Of a DNA stretch of 64,000 nt, positions 35,080 to 46,248 are shown one piece after another. The notes under the pieces are model-generated. The model did no database searches. It was not told where the DNA came from and worked only from the letters and a program-made list of their open reading frames with translations. Position 1 is the first letter of the stretch. Every line of letters starts with the position of its first letter. Origin of the DNA: Auricularia sp. M13 (lineage: Eukaryota; Basidiomycota; Agaricomycetes; Auriculariales; Auriculariaceae); the NCBI GenBank assembly GCA_037042915.1, contig CM073193.1, positions 806,001 to 870,000 on the forward strand, read 5' to 3'. The position numbers were made by a program, and so were the translations under genes.

Positions 35080-36239
35080 TTACAGCCTTGCTGAAGATAA
35101 CGGTGTCAGGGGACTCGCCTCACCCTCTTCCAGTTCATCTGACTTCCGAGCCTTGACCTGCGACTCGGATACTTCGCCCATCTCAACGTCCCCGTCTGTG
35201 GCGGCACCCTCCTCGCCCTCCTCGCGGCTGGGAGCGGCAGGCGAGCTCGCGGCCATCGAGCTTTCGCGCGTGCCTAGCCCAGAGAGCAATCGCGGCTTGA
35301 ACGGTCGCGCCGCCGCGTTGAGCGTGGGCGCGGGTTCGGGCGTCGAAGAGGACGCCTGCGCGGCGCCCTGACTTTGGCTCTGACTCTGACTCTGACTCTG
35401 GCGTTTCCGGCGCGGGTCATCGTCGTCGTCGTCCGGGTGCTCCCGCTCGCGTTCGTGCTCGGGCGAGGCAGAGCGCGATTGCGAGTCTTCCTCCAGCTCG
35501 GGCTCCTTGCCCATCAGCCGCAGCGTTTGCAGCTCGGACACGACCTGGTCGAACGCGCTCTGCCGCGACAGCATCGAGCGCTTTTCGGCCTCTAGCTGCG
35601 CCTCGATGGAAGAAATCTCCTCTTCCAGCGCTGATATAGACCTATATAGATCGGGTAAGTAACTCGAACGGCGTGGCAGAGCTACAGACATACTGTTCGA
35701 GCTCGGACCGCGGTGCGAAGAGGTTCACTTTCTCCGCAATCTGGTCGTATTCGAGTTTCCGTTTGCGATGGACCTGCTCCACCTCAAGGACAGACTTCAG
35801 GCGCTCGATTTCTTCGCGGAGTTCGTGCTGCTCTGCCTCTGAAGGTGCGCGTCAGCGACTGCAGGTACAATGCCGGGACGCATTCGCGTGCTGCAGCCCA
35901 GTACAAGGCGTTCATAAACGACAGTAGGAGAGCAAGGCACATACCTATTCGTTTGCGCTGTTCTTCGTATAGCAGCACTTGTCGTTCTTCCGCGTCGCAG
36001 ATTAAAGCGCGAGTCGCTAGCGTAGATTGGAACGCGGCCAGGTCATCCATGAAAAATTCGCGCTCCTGGGCCCGCGCAGAAGGCTCTGCCTCCGATAGCG
36101 AGTGAAATCGTTTGGCAAGGCGACGAAGGGCCCGTTCATCGTTCATAAGTCGGGAATGTATCAGAGAATCTGAGACAAGGTGTTCATTTGCAGGTAAGAG
36201 ATGATATGAGTAGCGCTAACCTTCTTCCGCGGCAGACAT
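35080..36239 (-). CDS. THOC7: THO complex subunit 7
   Basis: Four exons: 36221-36239, 35945-36169, 35694-35838, 35080-35641; 316 aa, phases closing. The start reads MSAAEEDSLIHSRLMNDERA, a typical THOC7 N-terminus, followed by LRRLAKRF and long coiled coils (ERLKSVLEVEQVHRKRKLEY, SISALEEEISSIEAQLEAEK). The C-terminal extension is acidic and repetitive: a DDDDDD run, an SQ repeat (SQSQSQSQSQSQ) and ELEEGEASP. THO couples transcription to mRNA export in the nucleus. The first exon is only 19 nt. Confidence 0.88.
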
Positions 36240-36914
36240 AAGCGGGAATGCGCCATTAGAAGGCGACGCGGATGCCATAGCTGCGGCCATGGAGAGCGGG
36301 AAGAGAAGCGCGGCATCGGTCTTTGAATTGCGACAACACGCTCTTCCTCGCTCCGCTGCCTGCCCGGAATGGCTGCCACCGCTTCTGATGTGCGCGACGC
36401 GCCGTCGCTACCCGCGGCTCTACATATGCTTCCCTGGCGTCCCGGAAGTCTTAGGGCGGCGCGAGAGCCCCAGGGCGCTCCCCCACGAACTCTTCTCGCT
36501 CATCGCAAACGCCGCGCCAAGTCTTGCGCCCACGCTAGCTCTGCAGAGATTTGAGTCAAGGCCCGACATTCACTGCTGAGATACGCGCAGGATTCTAAAT
36601 AAGGATATCACAGCACTGTATCCGCCGCAAAATATTTCGACTATTGAACTTCCACTTCCCCATTCCGCGCAATTTTGAGACTGGGTGTCTGCACTAGCAA
36701 AGAATTTGGCCTTTCCCTTGCATACTTGCAATATTCCAGGGAACTTCTCTTTCACCACCTTTTCCAATTCTCAGCCTTTCCATCTTGTCTTCCCGAGCCT
36801 CGACAATCAATGGTCTTACAAGCCAATGAGAATGTGTGCATTCCCATCTTGACATCCATTTCTCACAACACTAGTATTCAGCAGTCTCCCGAGTTTGAAT
36901 TGATGGCACATACT
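36240..36914. other. intergenic, no gene seen
   Basis: Only short unsupported frames between the THOC7 start and the end of the left BTB-like gene. Confidence 0.45.
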
Positions 36915-37995
36915 CTAGGGCTCCTTCTTGAACGGATTGAACTGTCGTTCAGTGGAGGATGGAGGTACATCAGAGCACTCCAACCAAAGCCTCAAATCGT
37001 TCTCTGTCCAATGCTTTAGTTGAAACACAGACTACGAACCGACGTACACACATACCTTGATCGCTGACCATTCGAGTAGCACGGCCTGGATGCGCTCGGC
37101 CACCGAGTGGCCGCACTCGACGCACGAACAGCGGTACACAATTGGGTTGAGCGCGGTCTCGATCTGAGAACTCGAAGTATCCGGCCTTTCAGGCACATCG
37201 GCGAATGAGCGACGGCTCAGCGCAGGCCACGGGACGCGGACGCACCGCGCGTTCGCGACCAGCTGCGCGCCCGCGAGCGTCCACGGCAGCAAGACGTCGC
37301 GCTCGCGCTCCTCCTTTCCGCAGACCGGCGTTGCGGCGTGCGCGGGCGGCGGAGGCGCGCCGAGGATGCGCCTGAGCGCCTCGACGCGGCCGAGGTGCAG
37401 GAAGAACAGGCGGCGGAGGTACACGGGGCCGATGTGGATCGCCCACGCGTCGTCGATTGTGCTCAGGTCGAGCGCGAGCAGGTGTGCGCTCGCCGCCACC
37501 GCTAGCAGCTCCTGCTCGTGGTGCGCCGCGAGCCCAAAGACGTCCCTCGCGCCACCAGGCCGGTTTGTATGCGTGAGAAGCTCGCTGGAAAGGGCTTCGC
37601 CGGGGGCAATCGGAGGCAGGCCGTAGCGGGTGGCGGAGGCCACCGCGCGAGCGAGTGTCGGCCAGTCATATGTTTCCAGATGAGGAAGAGAATAGATCTT
37701 GCAGAGGACAATTGTGAGAATTTGCGAGTCCTCGGGTATGCGGATGGCAAGAGATGTGGGCTGAGCCAGGAGCCCCGCGAGGCTGTTTGACGACGTGCGG
37801 CGGATGACCGCCGCGTGCACAAAGAAGAGCACATTATCGAGTGAGAGGATATTCAGGTCCGGCACAGCGTTGTTTGCTGAGCTGTGTAGAGCATCTGCAC
37901 TGAAGATGGTCGAGGTAATAGGAGTATACGGGTCCTGGGCGACGGATGAGTTGAGCGCACTATGATAGACCAGGCCAAAATACCGGAGAAGTCAT
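36915..37995 (-). CDS. BTB/POZ-like protein, left copy
   Basis: Three exons: 37984-37995, 37056-37934, 36915-37013; 329 aa, phases closing. The first exon is only 12 nt (MTSP). The N-terminal half looks BTB-like: LSLDNVLFFVHAAVIRRTSS, NSLAGLL and PEDSQILTIVLCKIYSLPHL. The second half has LDLSTIDDAWAIHIGPVYLR and LFFLHLGRVEALRRILGA, then YRCSCVECGHSVAERIQ with a CxC...C pattern. BTB-like proteins of this type are expanded in agaricomycetes and often act as substrate adaptors, but that role is inference. An intact homologue lies in inverted orientation at 41744-42779. Confidence 0.78.
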
Positions 37996-38599
37996 GTGGG
38001 CCCTGGGGACGCACGCACTGGATCAGAGATAGAGGTTTTCTGCGACAATTCTGGCTTTCTGACTGCCAGCTTTTATGCATGGCAGCCTACATCGGCGAGC
38101 TCGGATGCAGGATTCGACGGGTTCGGTCGGATCTTCCGTCGGGGCTTCCATGAGGATAGTACGACGTCCCGCCCTCAACGAAAGGCGGACCGTCCTCAGA
38201 ATTTCCTGGAAGCGAGAGCGGGTTGGATTCACTCCACACTACACAAACATCTGTGTTGTGGAGCTCGAGTTACCGGCTCGGACCAAGATCACGAGAAGCA
38301 GGGCTGCTGAAACGTGCGCAGGACAGAGAGCCAGCTCATTGCGAAGGAGAGGTAGAAGGATTGATATCACAGCAATCGAGACCGAGACAAAGTCAGCAAC
38401 TCGAGGAATCAAGCCGGTCGACCAGACGGTCAAACGCGTAGAAATCCAACGTGTCGAAGAAGTTATATCGGTAAAGACAAGGATCAAGCAGTGTCCTAGT
38501 TGCGGGCGGCGAGGAGCGAGGGCGAAGGAAGTAGCCATCCCTTGCGAAATGCGCCAACCGAGATGTGGTGTACAGGAGGCTGCGGAGCAGAGACTTGCT

Positions 38600-39100
38600 T
38601 CCAAAACAAGATAGATTGCATGCCTAGAGCGCGCCGTCCGAGGGCTGCACATACAGGCGCATGGCAAGCGCGTCCGCGCCGTCCGCATCTGGAATCGAAT
38701 GTATGGCGATCAGAAGCAAGACGGTGCGCCCCGCACGGGAACGAGCTCACAGGATCCCGTCTCGGTCTCGTGCACGCCAAAGCCCGGAGTGCCGCGTTAA
38801 GGGCAGATGGCGGCCCTGTTGAATTTACATACGTGCAGAGAGACCTACGCTGCGCGGTGCACGTTCGCCATTGCCTGTTCTGCAAGTGAGAGAGCCTCCG
38901 GCTCAGTAGCAGCAACCTGGCGCTCGCGCTGGCAGTGCGCAATACGCACGTCTCAACCTTGAGCCGCTTCGCGAGGCCGAATCGCCGGTATGGCCGCAGG
39001 ACGGAGCGCGACACGGAGGTGACATGCCCATGCGGCCCGCCCTAGGCCTTCTGCGCGTCGTCGTTATCATCGTCTCTGCGCATCGCGCTGGCAGTGGGCA
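38600..39100 (-). pseudogene. decayed copy of NAA10, 3' half
   Basis: Minus-strand matches to exons 5-7 of the intact gene: [20 protein letters not shown] then AKRL, the start of the next exon (NRQWRTCTAQR in a shifted frame against [10 protein letters not shown]), and CGRRGRACHAPVC-like out-of-frame remains of [13 protein letters not shown]. Several stops and frame changes; the N-terminal exons are missing. Confidence 0.82.
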
Positions 39101-39348
39101 ATGATCACGAGTGACACCCGGGCCGGACGAAAGCGCAAAAGTCCGATTCAAGTCGTGCCCGGAAATTCGGCGCCGAAATATTTTTCAGACGATTGCACTA
39201 TCCCTGCAAGCGCAAGTGCTTGAATTCTGTTAAGTTTCTTTCTTGAGGCACGTCGGCGCCTGATTTCCAGGTACGGCCTTGTCGGACTACAGTACTTGCA
39301 GTTCCGGTGTCACTCTCCTCCGCATTCCATTCACCACTCGCGTTCAGG

Positions 39349-40173
39349 ATGAACATACGACAAGCACGAGTGCGCAGCAGCATTGCCCATTTCAAATGAC
39401 AAGTTGAACCAATGCACTACAAGCCAGAAGACCTGCTTGGCATGCAGGCGTGCAATCTCCAGAATCTGCCTGGTGCGCGCACGCGCCTGCCGCGCAATCA
39501 TCTGCTTTGCTGATGCTGACGGTCTATACTCTAGAGAATTACACGATGAAGTACTGTGCGCAGCCATGCCATACTGGGATCGACCCAAAGTGAACGGCGA
39601 ATGTTCCTTGCCCAGACTTCTACCATCTGCTCTCGTGGCCGGCGCTCTCGTACGTCGCGGAGGACGGCAAGGGGCGGATCGTGGGCTATATTCTGGCGAA
39701 GATGTGGGTACCGCCATCAATTTTAAGCACAATGTCCTCTGGTTGACGCGGCCGGGATGCGCAGGGACGACGACAGCGACGAAGCGCAGAAAGGCGAACC
39801 GCACGGACATGTCACGTCCATCTCCGTCCTGCGGCCCTACCGGCGGTTGGGCCTCGCCAAGCGGCTCATGGTGCAGAGTCGTGAGTCGGGTCTGCGTGCG
39901 CTCGCAAGGCTGTCCGTGTTGACTTGGATTGGCAGAACAAGCTATGGCCGACGTGCACCGCGCGGCGTACGTCTCGCTACATGTGCGCAAGTCCAACAGG
40001 GCCGCCATCGGGCTGTACCGCGACACGCTCGGCTTCGGCGTGCACGACATCGAGAAGGGTTACTGTATGTGCAGCGCCGACGGTCCACCGTTTGCTGATC
40101 GCTTTCAGATGCGGACGGCGAGGACGCGCTGGCCATGCGGCTGTATCTGCAGCCCTCGGACGGCGCCTTGTAG
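39349..40173 (+). CDS. NAA10: NatA catalytic subunit, N-alpha-acetyltransferase
   Basis: Seven exons: 39349-39369, 39424-39472, 39535-39555, 39616-39703, 39765-39880, 39936-40064, 40109-40173; 162 aa, all phases closing. The start [15 protein letters not shown] is the hallmark NAA10 N-terminus, followed by [19 protein letters not shown]. The acetyl-CoA motif is [11 protein letters not shown] (R/Q-x-x-G-x-G/A). Then come [20 protein letters not shown] and [23 protein letters not shown]10 acetylates nascent protein N-termini at the ribosome together with NAA15. Exon 3 is only 21 nt. The usual long acidic C-terminal tail is absent; the protein ends at PSDGAL. Confidence 0.93.
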
Positions 40174-40826
40174 GAGCCAAATCTGTTTTGTCTTGCTTTT
40201 GAGCTTTTGCTCTCATGTACTTACCATCCAAGTCACTGTTTTCGCAATGGATATCAAATCCCTTCACCCTCGCCGCAACAGCTGAAGCTGTATGATGCAG
40301 CTGCTGACGATCTCTTGACTGGGACGATGCTACTCGAAGCTCCGTCGACCACAGCGCCGCTGCTTTATACCGTCTTTGATGACGTGATGCTGTTGTGCCA
40401 CTTTTCTTACTCGCCATGCATGAGTTCGCTGCTTTGTCGCGCGGTCGGCTTGGATGGCCTGATTCCTCGAGTTGCTGGATCTAAACGCTTGCGACCTCAG
40501 CTGCTCTCTTTCGCACTTGGGCTGATTTTCATGACCATATTTCCCGGCTTTCCGGTCAGGATGTCCTTCAGACCATGGCAGCTCTGGCCCGTTTGCTTTC
40601 GACCTTGGATAATAATCGGCTTCGTCTCGCAGCCAGAGTTTCTGACTCTGAGAGTCACGACCTTCGGCACTTTGGAAATACCGGTCCGCATCGGTAGGCT
40701 GGTGCTGAGACGACACTCGGAGCCCCCGCTTGTCGTACCAGCATGGCCATTAAGAGGTAAGCACTGCTCGCAGTCTGCGCACCGTCTACCAGAATGTGCT
40801 GCGGACGGAGCTTTGAGCGAAACCTA

Positions 40827-41557
40827 CAGTCATGGACCGGTCCTTGACACAGCACCGGTCCTTGACACAATCACTTCCCGAAGCTGCAATTCAGCCTCAA
40901 ATATTATGGCTTTAACTCCCCAATGTATACACTAGCTAGGGCTATGATAATGCGAAGTTGCAGAGGATTTGGACTTCAAATGCCTGGGCAATAAGCGAAG
41001 CATTCACAAATGTTCGGTCATTACCGACGGGCAAGCTTTCCCCTGCGTCTTTCCTCAGGACTCAGCACGATGTCTCATTTCAGAACCACTGTATCAGTAA
41101 GTATACACATATATCTACCTCTGAAAAAAGGAAGGTAGCCAAAATCTCCATTCCTTGGTCGTCAGAAGTGGATAGCAAGAAAGCCGATGTTTGCTGTTGG
41201 GAACATAACTCAAAATAACCGACTTTCTTGACTGCAGATAATAGAATATAACTATTTTTGACGTTTTCATCAAGTCCCATGCCATTGGGATGCACGAATC
41301 TCGTTGAAGGGCTGCTGTGGGTGCGGGCAAGCACACTGAATGGGCCTGTGTCAAGGAGCCGGGTTTGGCCGTTTTGCACCCGTTCAGAGAATCGTGCTCG
41401 TTCTCACCTTAAACTAATTCCCCCGACCTGAAACCTTTTGAGGGCGTAGCCAAGACACATCTTTAGCGGAATGCATAGAAATTTCGCGAGGGGAAGTAAA
41501 ATACAAAGCCCCGTGATGGAAATTCAAAGTTGTGTGTCAAGGACCGGTCCATGACTG
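40827..41557. mobile_element. Tc1/mariner-type MITE with perfect 25-bp inverted repeats
   Basis: The element begins CAGTCATGGACCGGTCCTTG and ends with the exact reverse complement, CAAGGACCGGTCCATGACTG. The perfect inverted repeat extends 25 bp. Both sides carry TA (40825-40826 and 41558-41559), the target duplication of Tc1/mariner/pogo elements. A second copy of the ACCGGTCCTTGACACA word follows the 5' repeat. No transposase frame. It is absent from the matching place in the left arm (near 38150), so it arrived after the duplication. Confidence 0.88.
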
Positions 41558-41743
41558 TATCTATCGCTGAAGAGAACGACGTCGTACGAGTACCTACGGA
41601 AGATCCGACCGAGCACGTCGGAGGGTCTTGCCTCCGAGCCCTGCCGATCCAGGCCGCCATACATGAGCCAAGCAAAGAGAAACAATTACACACTGCAGAG
41701 GAAACCTCGGTTTCTGCTCTCGGGCGCGCGCCCCTAGGCCATC

Positions 41744-42779
41744 ATGACTTCCCTGGTATATCGATTTGCTCGATAACGCCGTTCATAGCAGCTCATCCGT
41801 CATGCAGCTCCCGGAAACGCCTATGGTCTCAGCCATGTTTAGCGCAGATGCTCGATACAGCTCAGCCAACAACGCGCCGCCCGACCAAACCATCCTCTCA
41901 GCAGATGACATGCTCTTTTTTGTGCACACGGCGGTCATCCGCCGCACTTCGGCAAACAGCCTCGCGGGTCTCCTAGCTCAGCCCAGTCCCACCCCAATTC
42001 AAGTACCCGAGGACTCTCAGACTCTCACCATACTTCTCTGCAAGGTCTACTCCCTCCCCCACCCAGAAATATACGACTGGTCGGCACTGGCACGCGCGGC
42101 GGGCGCCGTCGCGCGATACGGCCTACCGCCGCCCGCTGCCGACGAAGCACTGCACGCGGCGCTGCTCGCGCACGTCGGTCGGCCGGGCGGCGCGCGGGAC
42201 GTCTTCGGCCTCGCGGCGCACCTCGGGCTGGAGCCGCTGGCGGTGGCGGCGAGCGCGCATTTGCTGTCGCTCGACCTCAGCACGATCGACGACGTGTGGG
42301 CCATCCATATCGGCCCCGTGTACCTCCGCCGGCTGTTCTTCCTGCACCTCGGCCGCGTCGAGGCGCTCAGGCGCATCCTCGGCGCGCCCCCGCCGCCCGC
42401 GCACGCCGCGACGCCTGTGTGCGGCACCGCTGAGCGCGAGCGCGACGTCTTGGTGCCGTGGATGCTCGCCTGTGCGCAGCTGGTGGCCAGCGCGCGGTGC
42501 GTCCGACCTCCGTGGTCTGCTCTCAGCCGTCGCTCACTGTTCTTCCACTCGGATGTGGCTGAAAGGCCAGATACTTCAAGTTCTCAGATCGAGACCGCGC
42601 TCAACCCGATTGCGTACCGCTGTCCATGCGTTGAGTGCGGACACGCGGTGGCCAAGCGCATCCAGGCCGTGCTACTGGAATGGTCAGCGATTAAGGTCTG
42701 TGCACACGTGGGTTCTCAGGCTGTTACCAAACTGAAGCCTCGGGCAGAGAACAATTTGAGACTTAGAGGTACTCGATAA
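41744..42779 (+). CDS. BTB/POZ-like protein, right copy
   Basis: Three exons: 41744-41755, 41808-42695, 42738-42779; 313 aa, phases closing. Same structure as the left copy, including a 12-nt first exon (MTSL) and a 42-nt last intron of equal length. BTB-like part: LSADDMLFFVHTAVIRRTSA, NSLAGLL, PEDSQTLTILLCKVYSLPHP. The C-terminal half has LDLSTIDDVWAIHIGPVYLR and RCPCVECGHAVAKRIQAVLL. The C-terminal exon is shorter than in the left copy and ends NNLRLRGTR. Third codon positions in the middle are strongly GC-rich. Confidence 0.8.
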
Positions 42780-43743
42780 TCCACACTCGGCTCCGAATCC
42801 CTCCTTCGCTGATCGGCAGTTCAATAAGCACAGGCAGTTCGCAGGTATTCTGCAATGCGTACACGAAGGAACACGAGAGTATGTGTCATCAACGCATACT
42901 GAATCCTTAGCGTCGTGAGATGTGAACGGTTAGACAGGAATCGAGTGATTTTCAACGGACGAAGCACCACCGATCTTCCAAATCCGGGAAGGCACTGTGG
43001 AGAGGATGAGGCTTAGAAAGACGATGAAAGAGAATTGTGCCGGTCGCTAAACGGGGGGACTTTTCAAGTTTACAGGTCGGATTCTTTGATAGTAGAAACC
43101 AACCAATCCTCCAACTTGCGCGGAGCGGGGAAGTGGAAGTTTAATCAGAGAACACATGTACAATGTCTTGCCCTTTCGTCTCCGACATTCAATGCATGAC
43201 GGCGAAGGGCATACGTTTCGGAAGATTCGGGTGACGCCGCGGACCAACTGTCGACTATACGATCGTGCGCATGTCAAAAATATGCTGTATGCTTCACAGC
43301 TGTCCACAAAAACATCAGCATTGCATGCAGATTTCTCGGCTTGTCGCAGTGATCTTCGCTGACTACTCGGATACTCTGTTTTCGTTGAAGGCGAGTTCAG
43401 AACGACTAGTACCCGTACCGCGGAGGTCGAGACTGCCGCTCGGTCGCCCTTCCCACCGCCTTGCGATAGCAATCGTGCAAAGGAGCGGACATGAAGACGA
43501 CTGCTTTGAGGAATTGGTCCAAGATGCCATCTGAACCTTGGCGAAGTCAATCCGGAGATCCAGTTTCCTGCCATGTGCTACCCCGAATCCGCCCGAGCAA
43601 CACACCACCCTGTCCTGGATTCTGCACAACATGCACGTAAAGGCGGGGACGAAGACATGTATACTTAGCTGATCAGCGGGGAGAATTCGGATGAGTGTTG
43701 ATTCCTTTAGTTGGGAGCGAATGACAAGTGGGACGAAAAGTTA
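42780..43743. other. no recognisable gene
   Basis: Overlapping minor frames only, the longest about 175 codons on the minus strand at 43047-43574, without motif or splice support. Confidence 0.4.
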
Positions 43744-44485
43744 TTATCTGCGCCGTTGCTCTGCATCCCACCATTTTCTGGCGTCTGAGTCCCCCGGGGG
43801 TGGCTGCCAGAACTTACACCGCGATCGGAATGCTAGAGAAACACGACGTGAGTTCATGCCTTCCGCAATGGTGAAAACAGCACTGTAAGTACCATCGAAA
43901 GAGCGCTGTCTTATGATCTGTTCCACGGTTAATTCGTTGTGAATCTGCGTCCGCTGCGCGATACGGTCAGAGGCTGGCGCTTGTCAACTAACAATGACGA
44001 CGACAAACCTTGACTTCATCCGCGTACAGCTCGCCTTGTAGTCGTCTTCTCAGCCGGGCGTCCTCCTCAAGCGTCGTATCCCTACTGGAGAGTGCAGCCC
44101 GCTTATCCTCCATTGACTTGTCCACAACGTCGACGCAGTACTGCACGACTTCAGCGCGACCTTTCCAATGTGCTATCATATTCCTCAGCTCCGATGCTAG
44201 CCATACTGAGCGAGGAAAGGAGAACGTACCGACGAGATGCGTCCAGAAGAACGCACAGGCATCATCAGACAGATTTCCTGAGCCGTAAGTATCGCCCGCG
44301 CGCTCGCGCTCGCGAAACTGTGCGGTGGTGCGGTTGAGGCGCATGGTAATGGTGTCGTCGATTTTGCGGTACTCGCGCAGGAGGTCTGACCATATCAAGT
44401 CCGCGCAGAGCCATTTCATTGATGAATAAAGGCCGCGGCGGACGGGAGGGGAGGCTCGCCTTTGAAGAGCGAGAGCTGGCTGCAT
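43744..44485 (-). CDS. caffeine-induced death protein 2 / MIX23-like
   Basis: Three exons: 44009-44485, 43893-43953, 43744-43832; 208 aa, phases closing. The family pattern is clear: DLLREYRKIDDTITMRLNRT, CAFFWTHLV, RAEVVQYCVDVVDKSMEDKR, then RTQIHNELTVEQIIRQRSFD and the C-terminal FRSRCKFWQPPPGD with ARKWWDAEQ. The second intron is 60 nt and happens to be open, so an unspliced form would stay in frame. In yeast the related MIX23 is a mitochondrial intermembrane space protein; fission yeast Cid2 gave the family its name. The exact start is uncertain because another in-frame exon may precede 44485. Confidence 0.82.
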
Positions 44486-44872
44486 ATGTCAGGCGATAAA
44501 CGCGCCACAGCGGGCGGCGAGGATAGGCCTTGGGCATAATGGCCAGCGCTGCCCGTAGCCTCTGGTGCTGAGCGTGACATCGAGTGCAGCGGCTGGAAGA
44601 TTAGATGACAGTGACGGGCAGAACGGCGCTCGCGGCTGTCCCCGCTCCTTGCTCTCGACCAAATGGCCCCTTCAGCTATGGCTTGAACATTGTCCTATCG
44701 GGGAAGTGAACTTTCATGTTTCCCCAGTTGATAATCACGAAAATTCACCTGACGATTCGCATTGCGTTCCGGCTGTATTCTACCAAGACCATAGCAAGAG
44801 GCAAGTTGTACTATTATAGCGAGAAGCCTGATTTATTGGCAAACTGACTTGACTTTGTTCCATCCTGCAGCC
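44486..44872. promoter_or_regulatory. divergent promoter region
   Basis: About 390 bp between the divergent CID2/MIX23-like and tRNase Z genes. No TATA box stands out. It should carry both promoters. Confidence 0.4.
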
Positions 44873-46119
44873 ATGTCGTCGCTCAGCTCCATAGAACTGA
44901 CATTCCTGGGTACGGCCTCTGCCCAGCCGTCTTCGACTCGCAACCACTCGTCACTTGCTCTGAAACTCTCCGGTGACACATGGCTATTTGACTGTGGCGA
45001 GGCTACCCAGCACCAAATCCAGCGCTCTCGCGATGTCCGCATGGGCCGTATTAGCAAAGTTTTCATTACCCACACGCACGGCGACCATATCTTTGGGCTT
45101 GCACCCGTCATGGCAGCCATTCTGAACGGCGCAGGAGGCACTGCAGGTGGCGCAGAGGACGATCGGGTCGCTGCAGCTGAAGGCGCGCCGGTGAGTCACT
45201 CCAGATCTGACCATGAAACTCTGTTGTTCATGCGCTGTTATAGCCGTTCGAGATCTACGGACCCTTGGGCACGCGCGCTTATGTCCGTGCATCGCTCAAC
45301 TTCACGCACACGCTGCTCGAAGGGCGCTACGTCGTGCACGAGCTGCGATTCCCACACGACCCGCCGAGCGGCACGGACGCAGGGTCGCTCCTCCCCGCGC
45401 ACGTCTGCGAGCTGCCCGACGGGCGCGACATCCCGCAGGCCGCGGACGGCACATGGCCAGACATCTTCGTGTCGCCGTTGCTGCGCGTGTCCGCGGCGCC
45501 GCTGTTGCACAGCGTGCCGTGCGTCGGCTACGTCGTGCACGAGCAGCCGGTGCCGGGCAAGATGGAGCCGGCGCTCTATACGCCACACATCGCGCGCAAC
45601 GCGACAGCCTTGCGCGCAGCCGGCATCAAACAGCCCATGTCACTTCTCGCGCGCGTTCAAGTCGGCGAGCACGTCGAGTTGCCCGACGGCACGCTTCTAA
45701 CACCACCCGCGCGTCGCCCGGGACGCAAGATTGTCGTACTTGGCGACACGTACGACCCGGCGCCCATTGCGGCGCTCGCCCAGGACGCGGACCTGCTCGT
45801 GCACGAGGCGACCAACGCGCACCTACCCGGAGTCGACCCCGCGACTAAGGAAGAGGACACCGCGGAGACCGTCGAGGAACGCGCCAAGAGCCGCGGGCAC
45901 TCGACGCCCCAGATGGCCGGCGCGTTCGCGACGCGTGTTGGCGCACGGCGGCTCGTGCTCAATCATTTTTCTGCCCGCTATCCTGGTGACGAGTCCGAGG
46001 CCAGCCTGCGTATTATGAACGCCATTTGCGCGCTTGCAAAGTCAACGTACAATGCGGGCGAAGTCGTTTGCGCGAGGGATTTAATGACAGTCACGGTTCC
46101 CAAGAGGGACGCAGCTTAA
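44873..46119 (+). CDS. tRNase Z, short form (metallo-beta-lactamase fold)
   Basis: Two exons: 44873-45190 and 45244-46119; 397 aa, phase closing. The N-terminus has the tRNase Z pattern [20 protein letters not shown] and [20 protein letters not shown]. The zinc motif is [11 protein letters not shown]. Later motifs are [41 protein letters not shown] and VLNHFSARY, which supply the remaining metal and active-site residues. The length fits the short (ELAC1-like) type rather than the 800-aa long type. The enzyme removes 3' trailers from tRNA precursors. The last third is duplicated, inverted, at 22757-23060. Confidence 0.92.
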
Positions 46120-46248
46120 GCGTACGTTGTCTCACATACGTTTCAGCACATATATCATGGCAGTATAGTATGAATGAATTCTGAGTATAAACTTCTGACA
46201 AAAGTGACTGTCTAAAGTTCTTGAGAGTTCTTCAAGTTAGTGTACTAG

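Larger units (their letters stand above)
36915..39100. repeat. left arm of nested inverted duplication (BTB + NAA10)
   Basis: Reading outward from about 39.2 kb to the left: NAA10 3' half, a shared non-coding block (with TGATTCCTCGAGTTGCTG), then the BTB-like gene. The same order is read outward to the right at 39349-42779. Confidence 0.83.
39349..42779. repeat. right arm of nested inverted duplication (NAA10 + BTB)
   Basis: Counterpart of 36915-39100. It carries the intact NAA10, the shared non-coding block, a MITE not seen in the left arm, and the second BTB-like gene. Confidence 0.83.

Noticed and set aside
35374-35595. plus-strand frame LTLTLTLAFPARVIVVVVRVLP as a membrane protein
   Set aside because: Antisense of the SQ-repeat and acidic codons of THOC7.
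41080-41379. 99-codon minus-strand frame
   Set aside because: Lies wholly inside the Tc1/mariner-type MITE and shows no similarity to a transposase.
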